A stretch of 14,428 bases of DNA from Gammaproteobacteria bacterium (GCA_012513235.1 JAAZCO010000057.1:1-14428); one strand, 5' to 3'; shown: positions 1-7,806, counted from the first letter of the stretch. Numbers and translations: made by a program. The notes: generated from the sequence alone by a model not told the origin.

Positions 1-795
1 ATCGAAGCTGAATGGCACACCGAAGAAGCACCTGCGGCATTTACCTTAATTGGCTTGCCCAATATGGACACGCACAGCACCGATTACGCCATTAAGATTC
101 CTTACGCAATGGGTATCATTGCTACCCGCTCACTCGATACTGAAGTGACAGGGATCAAGGACTTAATTGACCAGCACGAAGTGCGTATCCGTAACGGCAT
201 TATTGCTAATGAGCGTTTAGCTGTACTGCGCGCTGGTGATCGCACTGCAGAAAACATCGCTTTGTTTGACGAAGTTAAAGACGACCTTGGTTATGGCTTA
301 CTCCTCAAGCGCTACACAGAAAATATTTCTGACGCGACTGAAGAGCAGATCAAACAGGCGGCTGCTGATACCATTCCGCACGTACCTAGCATCTTCTGGG
401 CATTCCGTATGATGGTGGGCGCTGGCTTCTTAATGCTGCTGCTGTTTGTCTTAGCGTTCTGGGCTTCAACCAAGCATAACCAAGAGCACAAACCTTGGTT
501 GCTACGTTTTGCCTTAATCTGTTTACCACTGCCTTGGGTGGGTGTGCAAACAGGTTGGTATGTCGCCGAAGTGGGTCGTCAACCCTGGTCGATTGGTGAA
601 GTATTGCCAACCTTCCTCTCAGCTTCATCACTCACCACAGCAGATGTGTGGGGTTCGATTATTACAATCGCTGCCATCTATACTGTGTTAATTATTATTG
701 AAATGTTCTTAATGATTCGTTTTGCGCGTAAAGGTCCAAGCTGCCTACATACAGGCCGCTACCATTTCGAACAAGACGCGAATAAGAACGTATAA
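1..795 (+). CDS. cydA: Cytochrome bd ubiquinol oxidase subunit I, CydA (5' end outside window)
   Basis: C-terminal 264 residues of the haem-bearing subunit of cytochrome bd oxidase, an inner-membrane quinol:O2 oxidoreductase with high oxygen affinity that generates proton motive force. The reading frame is open from base 1, so the start lies upstream; E. coli CydA is about 522 residues, so roughly half is present. Visible features are the C-terminal part of the long Q-loop (fragment residues about 1-125), then FWAFRMM with the Met expected to ligate haem b558 (fragment residue 138), and the GRQPW signature (192-196) preceded by the conserved Glu at 190. At least three hydrophobic segments follow the Q-loop. 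The protein ends in a TGRYHFEQ motif, as in E. coli CydA. Its TAA stop overlaps the cydB ribosome-binding site, indicating a tight operon. The long Q-loop and close match identify it as E. coli-type CydA rather than the short-loop, cyanide-insensitive CioA of most pseudomonads. Confidence 0.97.
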   Translation: MEAEWHTEEAPAAFTLIGLPNMDTHSTDYAIKIPYAMGIIATRSLDTEVTGIKDLIDQHEVRIRNGIIANERLAVLRAGDRTAENIALFDEVKDDLGYGLLLKRYTENISDATEEQIKQAAADTIPHVPSIFWAFRMMVGAGFLMLLLFVLAFWASTKHNQEHKPWLLRFALICLPLPWVGVQTGWYVAEVGRQPWSIGEVLPTFLSASSLTTADVWGSIITIAAIYTVLIIIEMFLMIRFARKGPSCLHTGRYHFEQDANKNV

Positions 796-806
796 GGAGT
801 GACGAA

Positions 807-1946
807 ATGTTTGATTACGAAACTCTAAAACTGATCTGGTGGGTGCTGGTTGGCGTACTGCTGATTGGTTTCGCTTTAACCGATGGTTTTGACTTAGGTG
901 CAGTGATTCTACTGCCCTTCGTTGGTCGTACTGACAGCGAACGTCGTGTAGTGATGAACACCATTGGCCCGCATTGGGAAGGAAACCAAGTTTGGTTAGT
1001 GACGGCTGCAGGTGCATTATTTGCTGCGTGGCCGATTGTGTATGCTGCCTCGTTCTCCGGTTTTTACTGGGCGATGCTGATCGTACTCTTTGCCTTGTTC
1101 ACTCGCCCTCTGGGCTTTGACTACCGCAGCAAGCTGGAAAACCCAAACTGGCGCGCACGCTGGGACTGGACACTGTGTCTAGGTAGCTTTGTACCTTCGT
1201 TAGTCTTTGGTGTCGCGTTCGGCAACCTGTTCCTAGGTGTGCCATTTATGCTCGATGACACCATGCGCATCACCTACACCGGTGGCTTCTGGGGCCTACT
1301 TAATCCCTTTGGCATTCTGGTCGGCTTAGTCAGTGTTGCGATGCTGACCACCCACGGTGCAACCTGGTTGATGATGCGTACAGATCAGCAAGTGTTTACC
1401 CGCGCACGTCGTGCCACACAACTGTTTGCCTTAATGTTCTTAATCACCTTTATTGGTGCTGGCCTGTGGTTATGGTTAGGCATTCAAGGCTACAGCGTGA
1501 TGTCAGTGATTGACTTCAACGGCGCGATTGACCCGTTAAGCAAAGTGGTTGCGCAAAACAACCCAGGCTGGATGGCCAACTACAGCCAGTACCCCATCAT
1601 GCGCATTGCACCGCTGCTGGGTATTGCTGGTGGTGTGATTGCTCTGTTAGCGGCGACAACTCAGCGCTCTGCCTTTGCTTTCTTAGGCTCATCGCTGATG
1701 ATTGTTGGCGCATTATGCACTGCAGGTTTTGCTCTGTTCCCCTTCCTGATGCCATCAAGCATTGACCCTGCGTCGAGCTTGACCATGTGGGATGCGGTAT
1801 CAAGCCATAAAACCTTGGGGATTATGTTTGTTGCTGCAGCTATTTTTGTACCACTGATTTTGATCTACACCTTATGGAGTTACATCAAAATGTGGGGCGT
1901 GGTCAAAGTCTCTGATATTGATAGCAATACCCATGGTATGTATTAA
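807..1946 (+). CDS. cydB: Cytochrome bd ubiquinol oxidase subunit II, CydB
   Basis: Second large subunit of the cytochrome bd quinol oxidase; it pairs with CydA in the inner membrane and stabilises the complex. At 379 residues it equals E. coli CydB in length. It begins MFDYETLKLIWW, then TDGFD (25-29) with the conserved Asp29, and GPHWEGNQVW (54-63). About eight hydrophobic segments follow, and it ends NTHGMY, close to the E. coli NTHSLY end. The ATG is preceded by AAGGAG (794-799) at a 7-base spacing, and the gap to cydA is only 11 bases, so the two genes are co-transcribed. The family is unambiguous. The unusual point is not the gene but the structured 114-bp spacer that follows it before cydX. 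Confidence 0.98.
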   Translation: MFDYETLKLIWWVLVGVLLIGFALTDGFDLGAVILLPFVGRTDSERRVVMNTIGPHWEGNQVWLVTAAGALFAAWPIVYAASFSGFYWAMLIVLFALFTRPLGFDYRSKLENPNWRARWDWTLCLGSFVPSLVFGVAFGNLFLGVPFMLDDTMRITYTGGFWGLLNPFGILVGLVSVAMLTTHGATWLMMRTDQQVFTRARRATQLFALMFLITFIGAGLWLWLGIQGYSVMSVIDFNGAIDPLSKVVAQNNPGWMANYSQYPIMRIAPLLGIAGGVIALLAATTQRSAFAFLGSSLMIVGALCTAGFALFPFLMPSSIDPASSLTMWDAVSSHKTLGIMFVAAAIFVPLILIYTLWSYIKMWGVVKVSDIDSNTHGMY

Positions 1947-1960
1947 TAGAGAAACCAATA

Positions 1961-2039
1961 ACAGTGCCAGCTCACCCCTGGCACTGTATATAAGCCACGC
2001 AAGACACTGGCTTAACTGAAGCAGCAACTCAGCTTCAGT
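1961..2039 (+). promoter_or_regulatory. Three tandem stem-loops between cydB and cydX
   Basis: Three perfect inverted repeats lie one after another. Hairpin 1 pairs 1961-1970 (ACAGTGCCAG) with 1978-1987 (10 bp, 7-base loop). Hairpin 2 pairs 1991-1997 (TAAGCCA) with 2008-2014 (7 bp, 10-base loop). Hairpin 3 pairs 2015-2022 (ACTGAAGC) with 2032-2039 (8 bp, 9-base loop). None is followed by a T-run, so they do not look like simple terminators. GCCAG at 1966-1970 could also pair with CTGGC at 2007-2011, giving an alternative fold. A role in mRNA processing or stability, or in tuning cydX relative to cydAB, is inference. Confidence 0.6.
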
Positions 2040-2060
2040 CAATGATAAAAGGGGTTAAAT

Positions 2061-2180
2061 ATGTGGTATTTCACTTGGATTTTAGGCGTACTGTTAGCCT
2101 GCAGCATGGCCATTATCAATGCGCTATGGCTGGAAAGATCATTCGACTTTGATGCCGAAAGCAACACCAAAGATCAGTAA
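2061..2180 (+). CDS. cydX: Cytochrome bd oxidase small subunit CydX (YbgT family)
   Basis: A 39-residue single-pass membrane protein. It starts MWYFTWILG, has a hydrophobic helix over about residues 4-24, the conserved Glu25 in ALWLE, then a polar acidic tail ending NTKDQ. This matches the CydX/YbgT family, whose E. coli member is 37 residues and is needed for stable, active cytochrome bd, where it packs against CydA. The start ATG has AAAAGGGG (2047-2054) six bases upstream. It lies 114 bases after cydB, farther than in E. coli as I recall, with three hairpins in between, and is followed immediately by a strong terminator, so it is the last gene of cydABX. The assignment is secure from sequence and position. 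Confidence 0.95.
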   Translation: MWYFTWILGVLLACSMAIINALWLERSFDFDAESNTKDQ

Positions 2181-2189
2181 GCATCAACA

Positions 2190-2229
2190 AAAAAGCCGCT
2201 GCTGGGGGTTAACCCTGCAGCGGCTTTTT
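2190..2229 (+). terminator. Bidirectional rho-independent terminator (cydX / L,D-transpeptidase)
   Basis: A perfect 13-bp inverted repeat pairs 2190-2202 (AAAAAGCCGCTGC) with 2217-2229 (GCAGCGGCTTTTT). An inner GGG-TTAA-CCC palindrome at 2206-2215 can extend the stem. The five Ts on one arm and five As on the other allow termination on both strands. It lies between two convergent genes, ending cydABX from the left and the L,D-transpeptidase gene from the right. Confidence 0.93.
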
Positions 2230-2259
2230 GTATTGCAGCGATATTAGCTCACTCAAGTA

Positions 2260-3936
2260 CTAACGCTGCGCAGCCTGTAAAGCTGCAGCGATCTTCTGGT
2301 CATGGCCGTAGCTGTCACTACGAAAACGTAAGCGATTATCCATATCCACTTCGACCGTCCAATAGGCTAACAATACCGGTACCGGCTTAGGCAAATTCAC
2401 ATTACGTGTTTTACCACTGTCTTGGATTTGGACAATCCGCGCCAACTCTTGCTCTGTGGCACCCACTAATAATTGATCAACCAACTTCTGCGCATCTTCC
2501 ACTCGTACACAGCCTGAACTAACAGTACGCGAAGCACGGCCAAATAAATGCTGGCTGGGTGTATCGTGTAAGTACACCGAGAATGGGTTAGCAAAACGAA
2601 TCGCCACTAAGCCTAAAGCATTGCTCGGACCTGGGCCTTGGCGCAGCATCAAGCCTGGCGGTGATTGCCAGTTAATGCTGTGTGGATCAAGCACATTACC
2701 CTGATAGTCCAGCACACTCATATTGCTGCGCGCCAAGTAACCAATATCTCGGCGAATTGCTGGAATCTTATCCTCGCGCAAAATAGTTGGCGGCACTGTC
2801 CAAGTGGGGTTAATGGTTAAATGAGTAATACGTGATTTTAATAAGGGCGTTTGACGGCGCACAGTGCCCACTTGCGTGCGAGTACGCCAAACAATCTTAC
2901 CATCACGGAAAAACAACAAACGTGCGCCAGCAATATCCACCACCAGCATCGTGGGGTCTAATTGCTTATCCAGCCAACGCAAACGCTCAAGATTGACACG
3001 CACTTGCTGCAAACGTTGCTCAGGACTGATGTTCAACTCGCGCACAGTGGCCGGCCCAACAATGCCATCATCTTCAAGATAATGATCTTGCTGAAAGGCT
3101 TTCACCCCATCGGCCAGCCGCTGACTATAAAGCAAAGGATCAATTGTCTCTGGCTGCACAAGCACAACATCACCCTCGACGACTGCAACATCAAGCTGTT
3201 GCTCTGGCGCCGCTAGATAACCTGCACGTTCTAATCGCTGTTGCAAACTGGGCACACGAGCATCTCGATCACCCACGCGCAGTGATTTGCCCGCAGTGGC
3301 AACAGTGCCCCAATCTTCTGGCGACAAGATATAACTGCTTTTTAATACTTCTCGCAAAGCTTGATACTGCTGTAGCTGAGGACGCGCTTGCGCAAAGGCT
3401 TGCGGCAAGTCTTGTATGCCACTAGCCGCCAACTCAACAATAGAGCTACGTGCGGGCTTCTTAATGCCGTCTTCATACCAATAAGGCTCAATACTGTCGG
3501 CATCCAACACGCCATCGCGCAAGTGCTGCAAAGCCTGCAAATAACCATGACTTATCAGTATGTCATGGCACTGCTGAGTTATCGGTGAGCTTTGCTGTGC
3601 CAATGCAGTAATGCGCTGTAACTGATAGTTGTTCGATTCTAAACCGTCATAACGGGTATCACGCAACATCTGCGCAAGCGTTTGGCGTTGAGCGGCATCC
3701 TGCCACAGCAGTGTATCGCCAGTCGCCTGATAGAATGCTTGCAGGCGCTTAATCGACTGATCCGACAAACGGTCTGCAGTTGCTTGAGTACAAGCACTGG
3801 GCAATTCATTCAGCGTTTGAGCCAATGTTTGCACGCTGGTGCTGCTTTGCGCCCAACTGAATGTCGTGTGTGTGATGCCGATAATGGCTAAAGCTAGCCA
3901 GGTATGTTTTCTAAGCAAGGGTTTGGATCCATTCAA
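2260..3936 (-). CDS. L,D-transpeptidase, YcbB/LdtD type
   Basis: Periplasmic peptidoglycan L,D-transpeptidase of 558 residues; E. coli YcbB (LdtD), which makes 3-3 meso-DAP cross-links, is 615. An N-terminal signal sequence has basic residues followed by a hydrophobic stretch (about 13-28) with likely cleavage near WA-Q (29/30). A scaffold region follows (about 35-210), then a peptidoglycan-binding-like repeat (about 222-302, with GIVGPATVRELN) and the YkuD catalytic domain (about 328-490). The catalytic residues are visible: His457 in YLHDTP and Cys476 in SSGCVRV. No in-frame ATG lies near the 5' end. The longest reading starts at a TTG with no clear Shine-Dalgarno; a second TTG at codon 7 (base 3918) has GGA nine bases upstream and keeps the signal peptide. 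The gene is divergent from another L,D-transpeptidase gene. The family is certain; 3-3 cross-linking activity is inferred from YcbB. Confidence 0.93.
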   Translation of the reverse strand: MNGSKPLLRKHTWLALAIIGITHTTFSWAQSSTSVQTLAQTLNELPSACTQATADRLSDQSIKRLQAFYQATGDTLLWQDAAQRQTLAQMLRDTRYDGLESNNYQLQRITALAQQSSPITQQCHDILISHGYLQALQHLRDGVLDADSIEPYWYEDGIKKPARSSIVELAASGIQDLPQAFAQARPQLQQYQALREVLKSSYILSPEDWGTVATAGKSLRVGDRDARVPSLQQRLERAGYLAAPEQQLDVAVVEGDVVLVQPETIDPLLYSQRLADGVKAFQQDHYLEDDGIVGPATVRELNISPEQRLQQVRVNLERLRWLDKQLDPTMLVVDIAGARLLFFRDGKIVWRTRTQVGTVRRQTPLLKSRITHLTINPTWTVPPTILREDKIPAIRRDIGYLARSNMSVLDYQGNVLDPHSINWQSPPGLMLRQGPGPSNALGLVAIRFANPFSVYLHDTPSQHLFGRASRTVSSGCVRVEDAQKLVDQLLVGATEQELARIVQIQDSGKTRNVNLPKPVPVLLAYWTVEVDMDNRLRFRSDSYGHDQKIAAALQAAQR

Positions 3937-4103
3937 TGAGCTGTTAGGATATGCGCTTTATTGAATTCGCTGCGCACTAAACGAGACGCTGACTCAGTCC
4001 GTTGTATCACAATTATTAGTAGAACATAGATACAGGCGCAGCTTTATATTCAAACTCATCATTTTTATCTAGCACATTGATGTGCCGTTACGAGAGTATA
4101 TAT
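3937..4103. promoter_or_regulatory. Divergent intergenic region between two L,D-transpeptidase genes
   Basis: This 167-bp AT-rich spacer must hold the promoters of both transpeptidase genes. I see a possible -10 (TATATT, 4045-4050) and an isolated -35-like TTGTAT (4002-4007) for the rightward gene, but no pair with good spacing. A 7-base inverted pair (GCTGCGC near 3969, GCGCAGC near 4037) is far apart and may be chance. No gene or RNA is evident. Confidence 0.4.
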
Positions 4104-4823
4104 ATGCTTCGTCCATTTCTTATTCGTTCGTTTTTTCTGGCCGTGTCCAGTTTCTGCACTCTATCAGCCACAGCCGCTACCCTGCCAGTTCAACTCAACA
4201 ACGCCCTCAAACACGCTGCACCATCTCTTGATCGTCAGGTTCTCTCTACAGCCTTAAGTGCAATGCAATGTGCGCTGAATAACGGTGCTGAACCAGCCAA
4301 ACGTTTGGCGGTGATTGATTTCTCTTTGCCGTCCAGCGAAAAGCGTTTATGGATTTTTGATCTGCAGAGTAAAAAACTATTAATCAATGACTTTGTCGCG
4401 CACGGTAATCGCTCAGGTGATAATTTCGCTACGAGCTTTTCCAATACCAATGGCAGTCACCAATCAAGTATCGGTCTGTTTCGCACCTCTGAAAGCTATC
4501 AAGGTAAACATGGCTATTCATTGCGTATGGATGGTTTAGAGCCAGGCTTTAATGACCGTGCACGTGAGCGTGCGATTGTGATTCACCCTGCCGACTATGT
4601 GAACCCAGCATGGATTAAAAGCCAAGGTCGTATTGGTCGCAGCCAAGGCTGCCCTGCTGTTCGTCCAGAAATCGCGCGCACAGTGATCGATAAGCTCAAA
4701 GGTGGTCAGTTTATGTTTTCTTGGTATCCTGACCAGCAATGGCTGCAAAGCTCAATTTACTTAAATTGTCGCACTCAGCAAGTGGCCAGTCGCAGCAGTG
4801 GTAAAAACGCAGACGGCAGTTAA
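4104..4823 (+). CDS. Murein L,D-transpeptidase catalytic domain protein (YkuD_2 family)
   Basis: Secreted protein of 239 residues. The signal peptide is residues 1-25 (basic start, hydrophobic core, SATAA cleavage box). The mature part carries the YkuD_2-type murein L,D-transpeptidase domain: GNRSGDNFAT (101-110), IGLFRT (123-128), the catalytic-site His161 in VIHPADYV, and catalytic Cys183 in RSQGCPAVRP. The family is predicted to act on meso-DAP-containing peptidoglycan in the periplasm. I chose ATG 4104 because GAGAG (4092-4096) sits seven bases upstream and a clean signal peptide begins there; an in-frame TTG at 4077 would add nine residues that spoil it. Its TAA overlaps the stop of the convergent patatin gene within the four bases TTAA (4820-4823). 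The family call is firm; the physiological reaction is less certain than for the YcbB-type neighbour. Confidence 0.92.
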   Translation: MLRPFLIRSFFLAVSSFCTLSATAATLPVQLNNALKHAAPSLDRQVLSTALSAMQCALNNGAEPAKRLAVIDFSLPSSEKRLWIFDLQSKKLLINDFVAHGNRSGDNFATSFSNTNGSHQSSIGLFRTSESYQGKHGYSLRMDGLEPGFNDRARERAIVIHPADYVNPAWIKSQGRIGRSQGCPAVRPEIARTVIDKLKGGQFMFSWYPDQQWLQSSIYLNCRTQQVASRSSGKNADGS

Positions 4824-6025
4824 TCTGTCTCGGTAGCAGATGGGCTGTAACCTAAAAAGGTTAGCAGCTCATCTTTTTGACTCATAGCATCTTGATAACC
4901 CAGCTCGATCAATTCGTTACAATAGCCCCGCTCAAACAACAAATAACTCAGCACCCCACCACCACTGGCGCGTGTTGCACCGGGCCCGCGTAAAAACAAA
5001 CGCAAAGAAGCAGGCAACTGATGTCGATGCCGCGCAGCAATATCATCAATTTTTTTGCTAGGTGAGATCACCAGCACTTCGACGGGCGACAAACCTAAAT
5101 GCTTTTTGCGTTCTATGTCAGGCAGCATGCTGCCAAAGGTATTTAAACGCCCTAGTAACTCCAGATCCGACTCTAAGTTATCAATAAAGGTACTGTTTAA
5201 TAGATGCCCACCTATTTGCGCTAAGCTCGGCGGGCGTGAGGTCATGGGTATGCTGGAACCTTCCTGACTTTGATTGCGCACACCAATCACTAAAACTTTA
5301 TCAGCCCCTAAGTGTAATGCTGGACTGATCGGCGCAGCTTGGCGCACAGCACCATCACCAAAATACTCTAGATCCACACGCACCGGAGCAAAGAGTAGAG
5401 GTATTGCAGAACTGGCCATGAGGTGTTCAATGTTTAAACGCGTGGCTAAACCATGACGCCGATGGCGCTGCCAAGGCTCAATCGTGCCGCGGCCTTGGTA
5501 AAAGGTCACTGCTTGCCCCGACTGATAGGCAAACGCCGTGACCGCAACCGCATGCAATTTACGCTTGGCGACGGCTAAATTGATACCTGAAAAATCCAAC
5601 TCTTTGAGCAACAACTCTCGCAAAGGTGCATTATCCAACAAGGCAACTGGATCAGCACCACGCCCCAGCCCAAGCAAATGCTGACCCGCAAAACGCCCTG
5701 CCTGTCGCATCACGCCAAGCCAATCGGTGCGATACACCAAATCACTACTAAAGTTTTGCCACACCGAGCGCAGCGTGCGGATTGCTTGCTGAAAATCCAA
5801 CGCACCACAGGCCAGCCCCACCGCATTAATAGCGCCAGCAGAGGTACCAACAATCACTGGAAAAGGATTATCAGCAGACTCAGGCAGCAAGTCGGCAATC
5901 GCTGCGAGCACACCCACTTGATAGGCTGCTCGCGCCCCGCCGCCAGACAAAATCAAGCCTGTAGTCGTCGCCGGCTGGGCATCTACCGACGCTGCTTGTG
6001 CTGCTCTGTAGTGCGTTTTATTCAA
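4820..6025 (-). CDS. Patatin-like phospholipase family protein
   Basis: Serine lipid acyl hydrolase of the patatin/RssA type, 401 residues. It shows the glycine-rich oxyanion motif GGGARAAYQVG (28-38), the nucleophile elbow GTSAG with Ser62 (60-64), and the catalytic Asp224 in FGDGA, i.e. a complete Ser-Asp dyad. A C-terminal region beyond the core (about 255-401) has no motif I can assign. No signal peptide is seen, so a cytoplasmic or inner-membrane-associated protein is likely. The start is a TTG whose last two bases are shared with the TGA stop of the upstream acyltransferase gene; GAGG lies about ten bases before it. The overlap suggests translational coupling and a joint role in lipid metabolism, which is inference. 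The substrate is unknown. Confidence 0.9.
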   Translation of the reverse strand: MNKTHYRAAQAASVDAQPATTTGLILSGGGARAAYQVGVLAAIADLLPESADNPFPVIVGTSAGAINAVGLACGALDFQQAIRTLRSVWQNFSSDLVYRTDWLGVMRQAGRFAGQHLLGLGRGADPVALLDNAPLRELLLKELDFSGINLAVAKRKLHAVAVTAFAYQSGQAVTFYQGRGTIEPWQRHRRHGLATRLNIEHLMASSAIPLLFAPVRVDLEYFGDGAVRQAAPISPALHLGADKVLVIGVRNQSQEGSSIPMTSRPPSLAQIGGHLLNSTFIDNLESDLELLGRLNTFGSMLPDIERKKHLGLSPVEVLVISPSKKIDDIAARHRHQLPASLRLFLRGPGATRASGGGVLSYLLFERGYCNELIELGYQDAMSQKDELLTFLGYSPSATETD

Positions 6026-6993
6026 TACAACTTTGCCTCGCCTTCAGGCCGAGTTTTAAAACGGCGGTGGGCCCACAAGTATTGTTCAGGCTGCTGCATA
6101 ATGGCCTGCTCAATCCACTGATTTAACATAATACAGTCCTGCTCATCTGTTTCACCAGGAAAATTCTGCAGGGGTGGCTCAATTTTAATTAAATAACCTT
6201 GGCCATTGGCTAAACGTGTTTGTGTCATAGGTATCACCTGCGCCCGCCCCAATTTGGCAAATTTACTGGTTGCTGTCACTGTAGCAGCAAGCACACCAAA
6301 CAGCGGAACAAATACGCTCTGCTTGGCACCATAGTCTTGGTCTGGCGCATACCAAATCGCCCGCCCTCTGCGCAGCACTTTAAGCATGCCACGCACATCT
6401 TCGCGCTCAATCGCATGAGCATCGGCATTATGGCGTTCACGCCCGCGGCGCTGTACATAATCAAACACAGGGTTTTTGTGCGCGCGATACATGCCATCAA
6501 TTGTATGCTGCTGACCTAATAAGGCTGCACCGATTTCTAGGGTGGTAAAGTGAATTGCCATTAAAATCGCACCTTGACCTTGCTCCTGGGCGGCTTGCAA
6601 ATGCTCCAAGCCTTGCACTTGCACCAAGCCAGCTAAGCGCTTCTTGGGCCACCACCAACTCATAGCCATCTCAAAAAAAGCGATGCCCATCGAAGCAAAG
6701 TTTTCTCGTACTAAGCGCTCACGCTCAACCGCGCTGAGCTGTGGGAAACACAATTCAATATTGCGCGTGACAATATGTCGGCGACTGCGCGCAAAGCGTT
6801 GCATTAGTGCACCTAAAGCACGCCCCAATTGCAGTAAAACCACATAAGGTAATTGCGTTAGCAGCCATAACACAGCAAGCCCAAGCCACAATAGCCAATA
6901 GCGCGGATGTAAAAAGGCGATATCGAACCCTGAATGCTTCATACTTAACATACCAAACAGCGTAAAAACACGTATTCTACATGGCTTATTCAT
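6022..6993 (-). CDS. lpxL: LpxL/HtrB-type lipid A (Kdo2-lipid IVA) acyltransferase
   Basis: Inner-membrane lysophospholipid acyltransferase-family protein of 323 residues that adds a secondary acyl chain to lipid A precursors. It contains HPRYWLLWLG (29-38) and a hydrophobic segment (about 31-56), the catalytic HX4D/E-type motif HFTTLE, then YAPDQDYG and the C-terminal HRRFKTRPEGE, all as in E. coli LpxL/HtrB. The longest ATG (6993) has AGG six bases upstream. However, LpxL alignment by memory suggests the family start corresponds to Met18 (base 6942), so up to 17 N-terminal residues may be surplus. It is divergent from minC with a 63-bp gap, an arrangement I recall from Pseudomonas aeruginosa. 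It overlaps the patatin gene downstream. Membership is strong; which acyl position it modifies cannot be told. Confidence 0.92.
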   Translation of the reverse strand: MNKPCRIRVFTLFGMLSMKHSGFDIAFLHPRYWLLWLGLAVLWLLTQLPYVVLLQLGRALGALMQRFARSRRHIVTRNIELCFPQLSAVERERLVRENFASMGIAFFEMAMSWWWPKKRLAGLVQVQGLEHLQAAQEQGQGAILMAIHFTTLEIGAALLGQQHTIDGMYRAHKNPVFDYVQRRGRERHNADAHAIEREDVRGMLKVLRRGRAIWYAPDQDYGAKQSVFVPLFGVLAATVTATSKFAKLGRAQVIPMTQTRLANGQGYLIKIEPPLQNFPGETDEQDCIMLNQWIEQAIMQQPEQYLWAHRRFKTRPEGEAKLY

Positions 6994-7056
6994 TTACAGC
7001 CTGCCATGCTTAACGATATAAACATCTTTTAACATTGACCTTTCATAGAGCGACCG

Positions 7057-7779
7057 ATGAATCACTTAGATCTTCTTGAGAAAGCACCTGTTTTTCAACT
7101 TAAAGGCAGCATGCTTGCCATCACGATTTTAGAACTTTCATCCAATGACCCTGAGTGCTTGGATGCGCAGCTGGCTGCAAAAGTCGAGCAAGCACCTCAA
7201 TTTTTTCAAGATGCTCCTATTGTTCTAGCGCTGGATAAATGCACCAATGGGGCTGAATCGCTGGATATTGCGCTCTTACTGAGTATCTGCCGTAAACATA
7301 GCTTGCACCCTTTAGCCATACGCTCAGAACAGGCTGATCACTTGGCTTTTGCTAAAGAGCAAGGCCTCTCTGGCATGCCTCCTAGCGGTGCACGTGAGCG
7401 TTTACTTGAAGCTGCACCTGCACCCGAGCAAACACCAGAGTCGAGCTATACTCCGGCTAAAATCATTACCCAGCCCGTACGCAGTGGCCAGCAGATTTAT
7501 GCTAAGAACACTGACCTGATTGTTATGGCTGCAGTGAGTGCCGGCGCTGAACTTTTAGCCGATGGCAACATCCATGTGTATGGCCCTTTACGCGGTCGCG
7601 CATTAGCTGGCATTAATGGTAATGTGGATGCACGTATTTTTTGTCAGCAATTGGGCGCAGAAATGCTCTCAATTGCCGGCCAATACAAATTAGCAGAAGA
7701 TTTACGTCGCGATCCCTTATGGGGGAAAGCCACGCAAACAGGTTTAAATGATCAACACTTAGAGATCTCGGCACTTTGA
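7057..7779 (+). CDS. minC: Septum site-determining protein MinC
   Basis: Division inhibitor of 240 residues that blocks FtsZ polymerisation away from midcell; MinD recruits it to the membrane. The N-terminal FtsZ-inhibiting domain (about 8-105) begins PVFQLKGSMLAITILEL. A Pro/Ala/Glu-rich linker (about 106-142) is shorter than in P. aeruginosa as I recall it. The C-terminal beta-helical domain (about 143-240) contains ADGNIHVYGPLRGRALAG, whose RALAG stretch (181-185) is in the MinD-binding face, and ARIFCQQLGAE. The start ATG has only a weak GAG upstream. The gene opens a minC-minD-minE-rluA run and is divergent from the lpxL-type gene, so its promoter must lie in the 63-bp spacer 6994-7056. 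Confidence 0.97.
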   Translation: MNHLDLLEKAPVFQLKGSMLAITILELSSNDPECLDAQLAAKVEQAPQFFQDAPIVLALDKCTNGAESLDIALLLSICRKHSLHPLAIRSEQADHLAFAKEQGLSGMPPSGARERLLEAAPAPEQTPESSYTPAKIITQPVRSGQQIYAKNTDLIVMAAVSAGAELLADGNIHVYGPLRGRALAGINGNVDARIFCQQLGAEMLSIAGQYKLAEDLRRDPLWGKATQTGLNDQHLEISAL

Positions 7780-7806
7780 GCTATACCTTTGTGATGATGA
7801 ACACTT

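Noticed and set aside
3966..4043. Inverted pair GCTGCGC / GCGCAGC in the transpeptidase divergent spacer
   Set aside because: Only 7 bases and over 60 bases apart, with no extension; chance cannot be excluded.
5678..6121. Plus-strand open frame of 147 codons opposite the patatin/LpxL overlap
   Set aside because: Antisense to two recognised genes, with a basic, low-complexity translation typical of a shadow frame.
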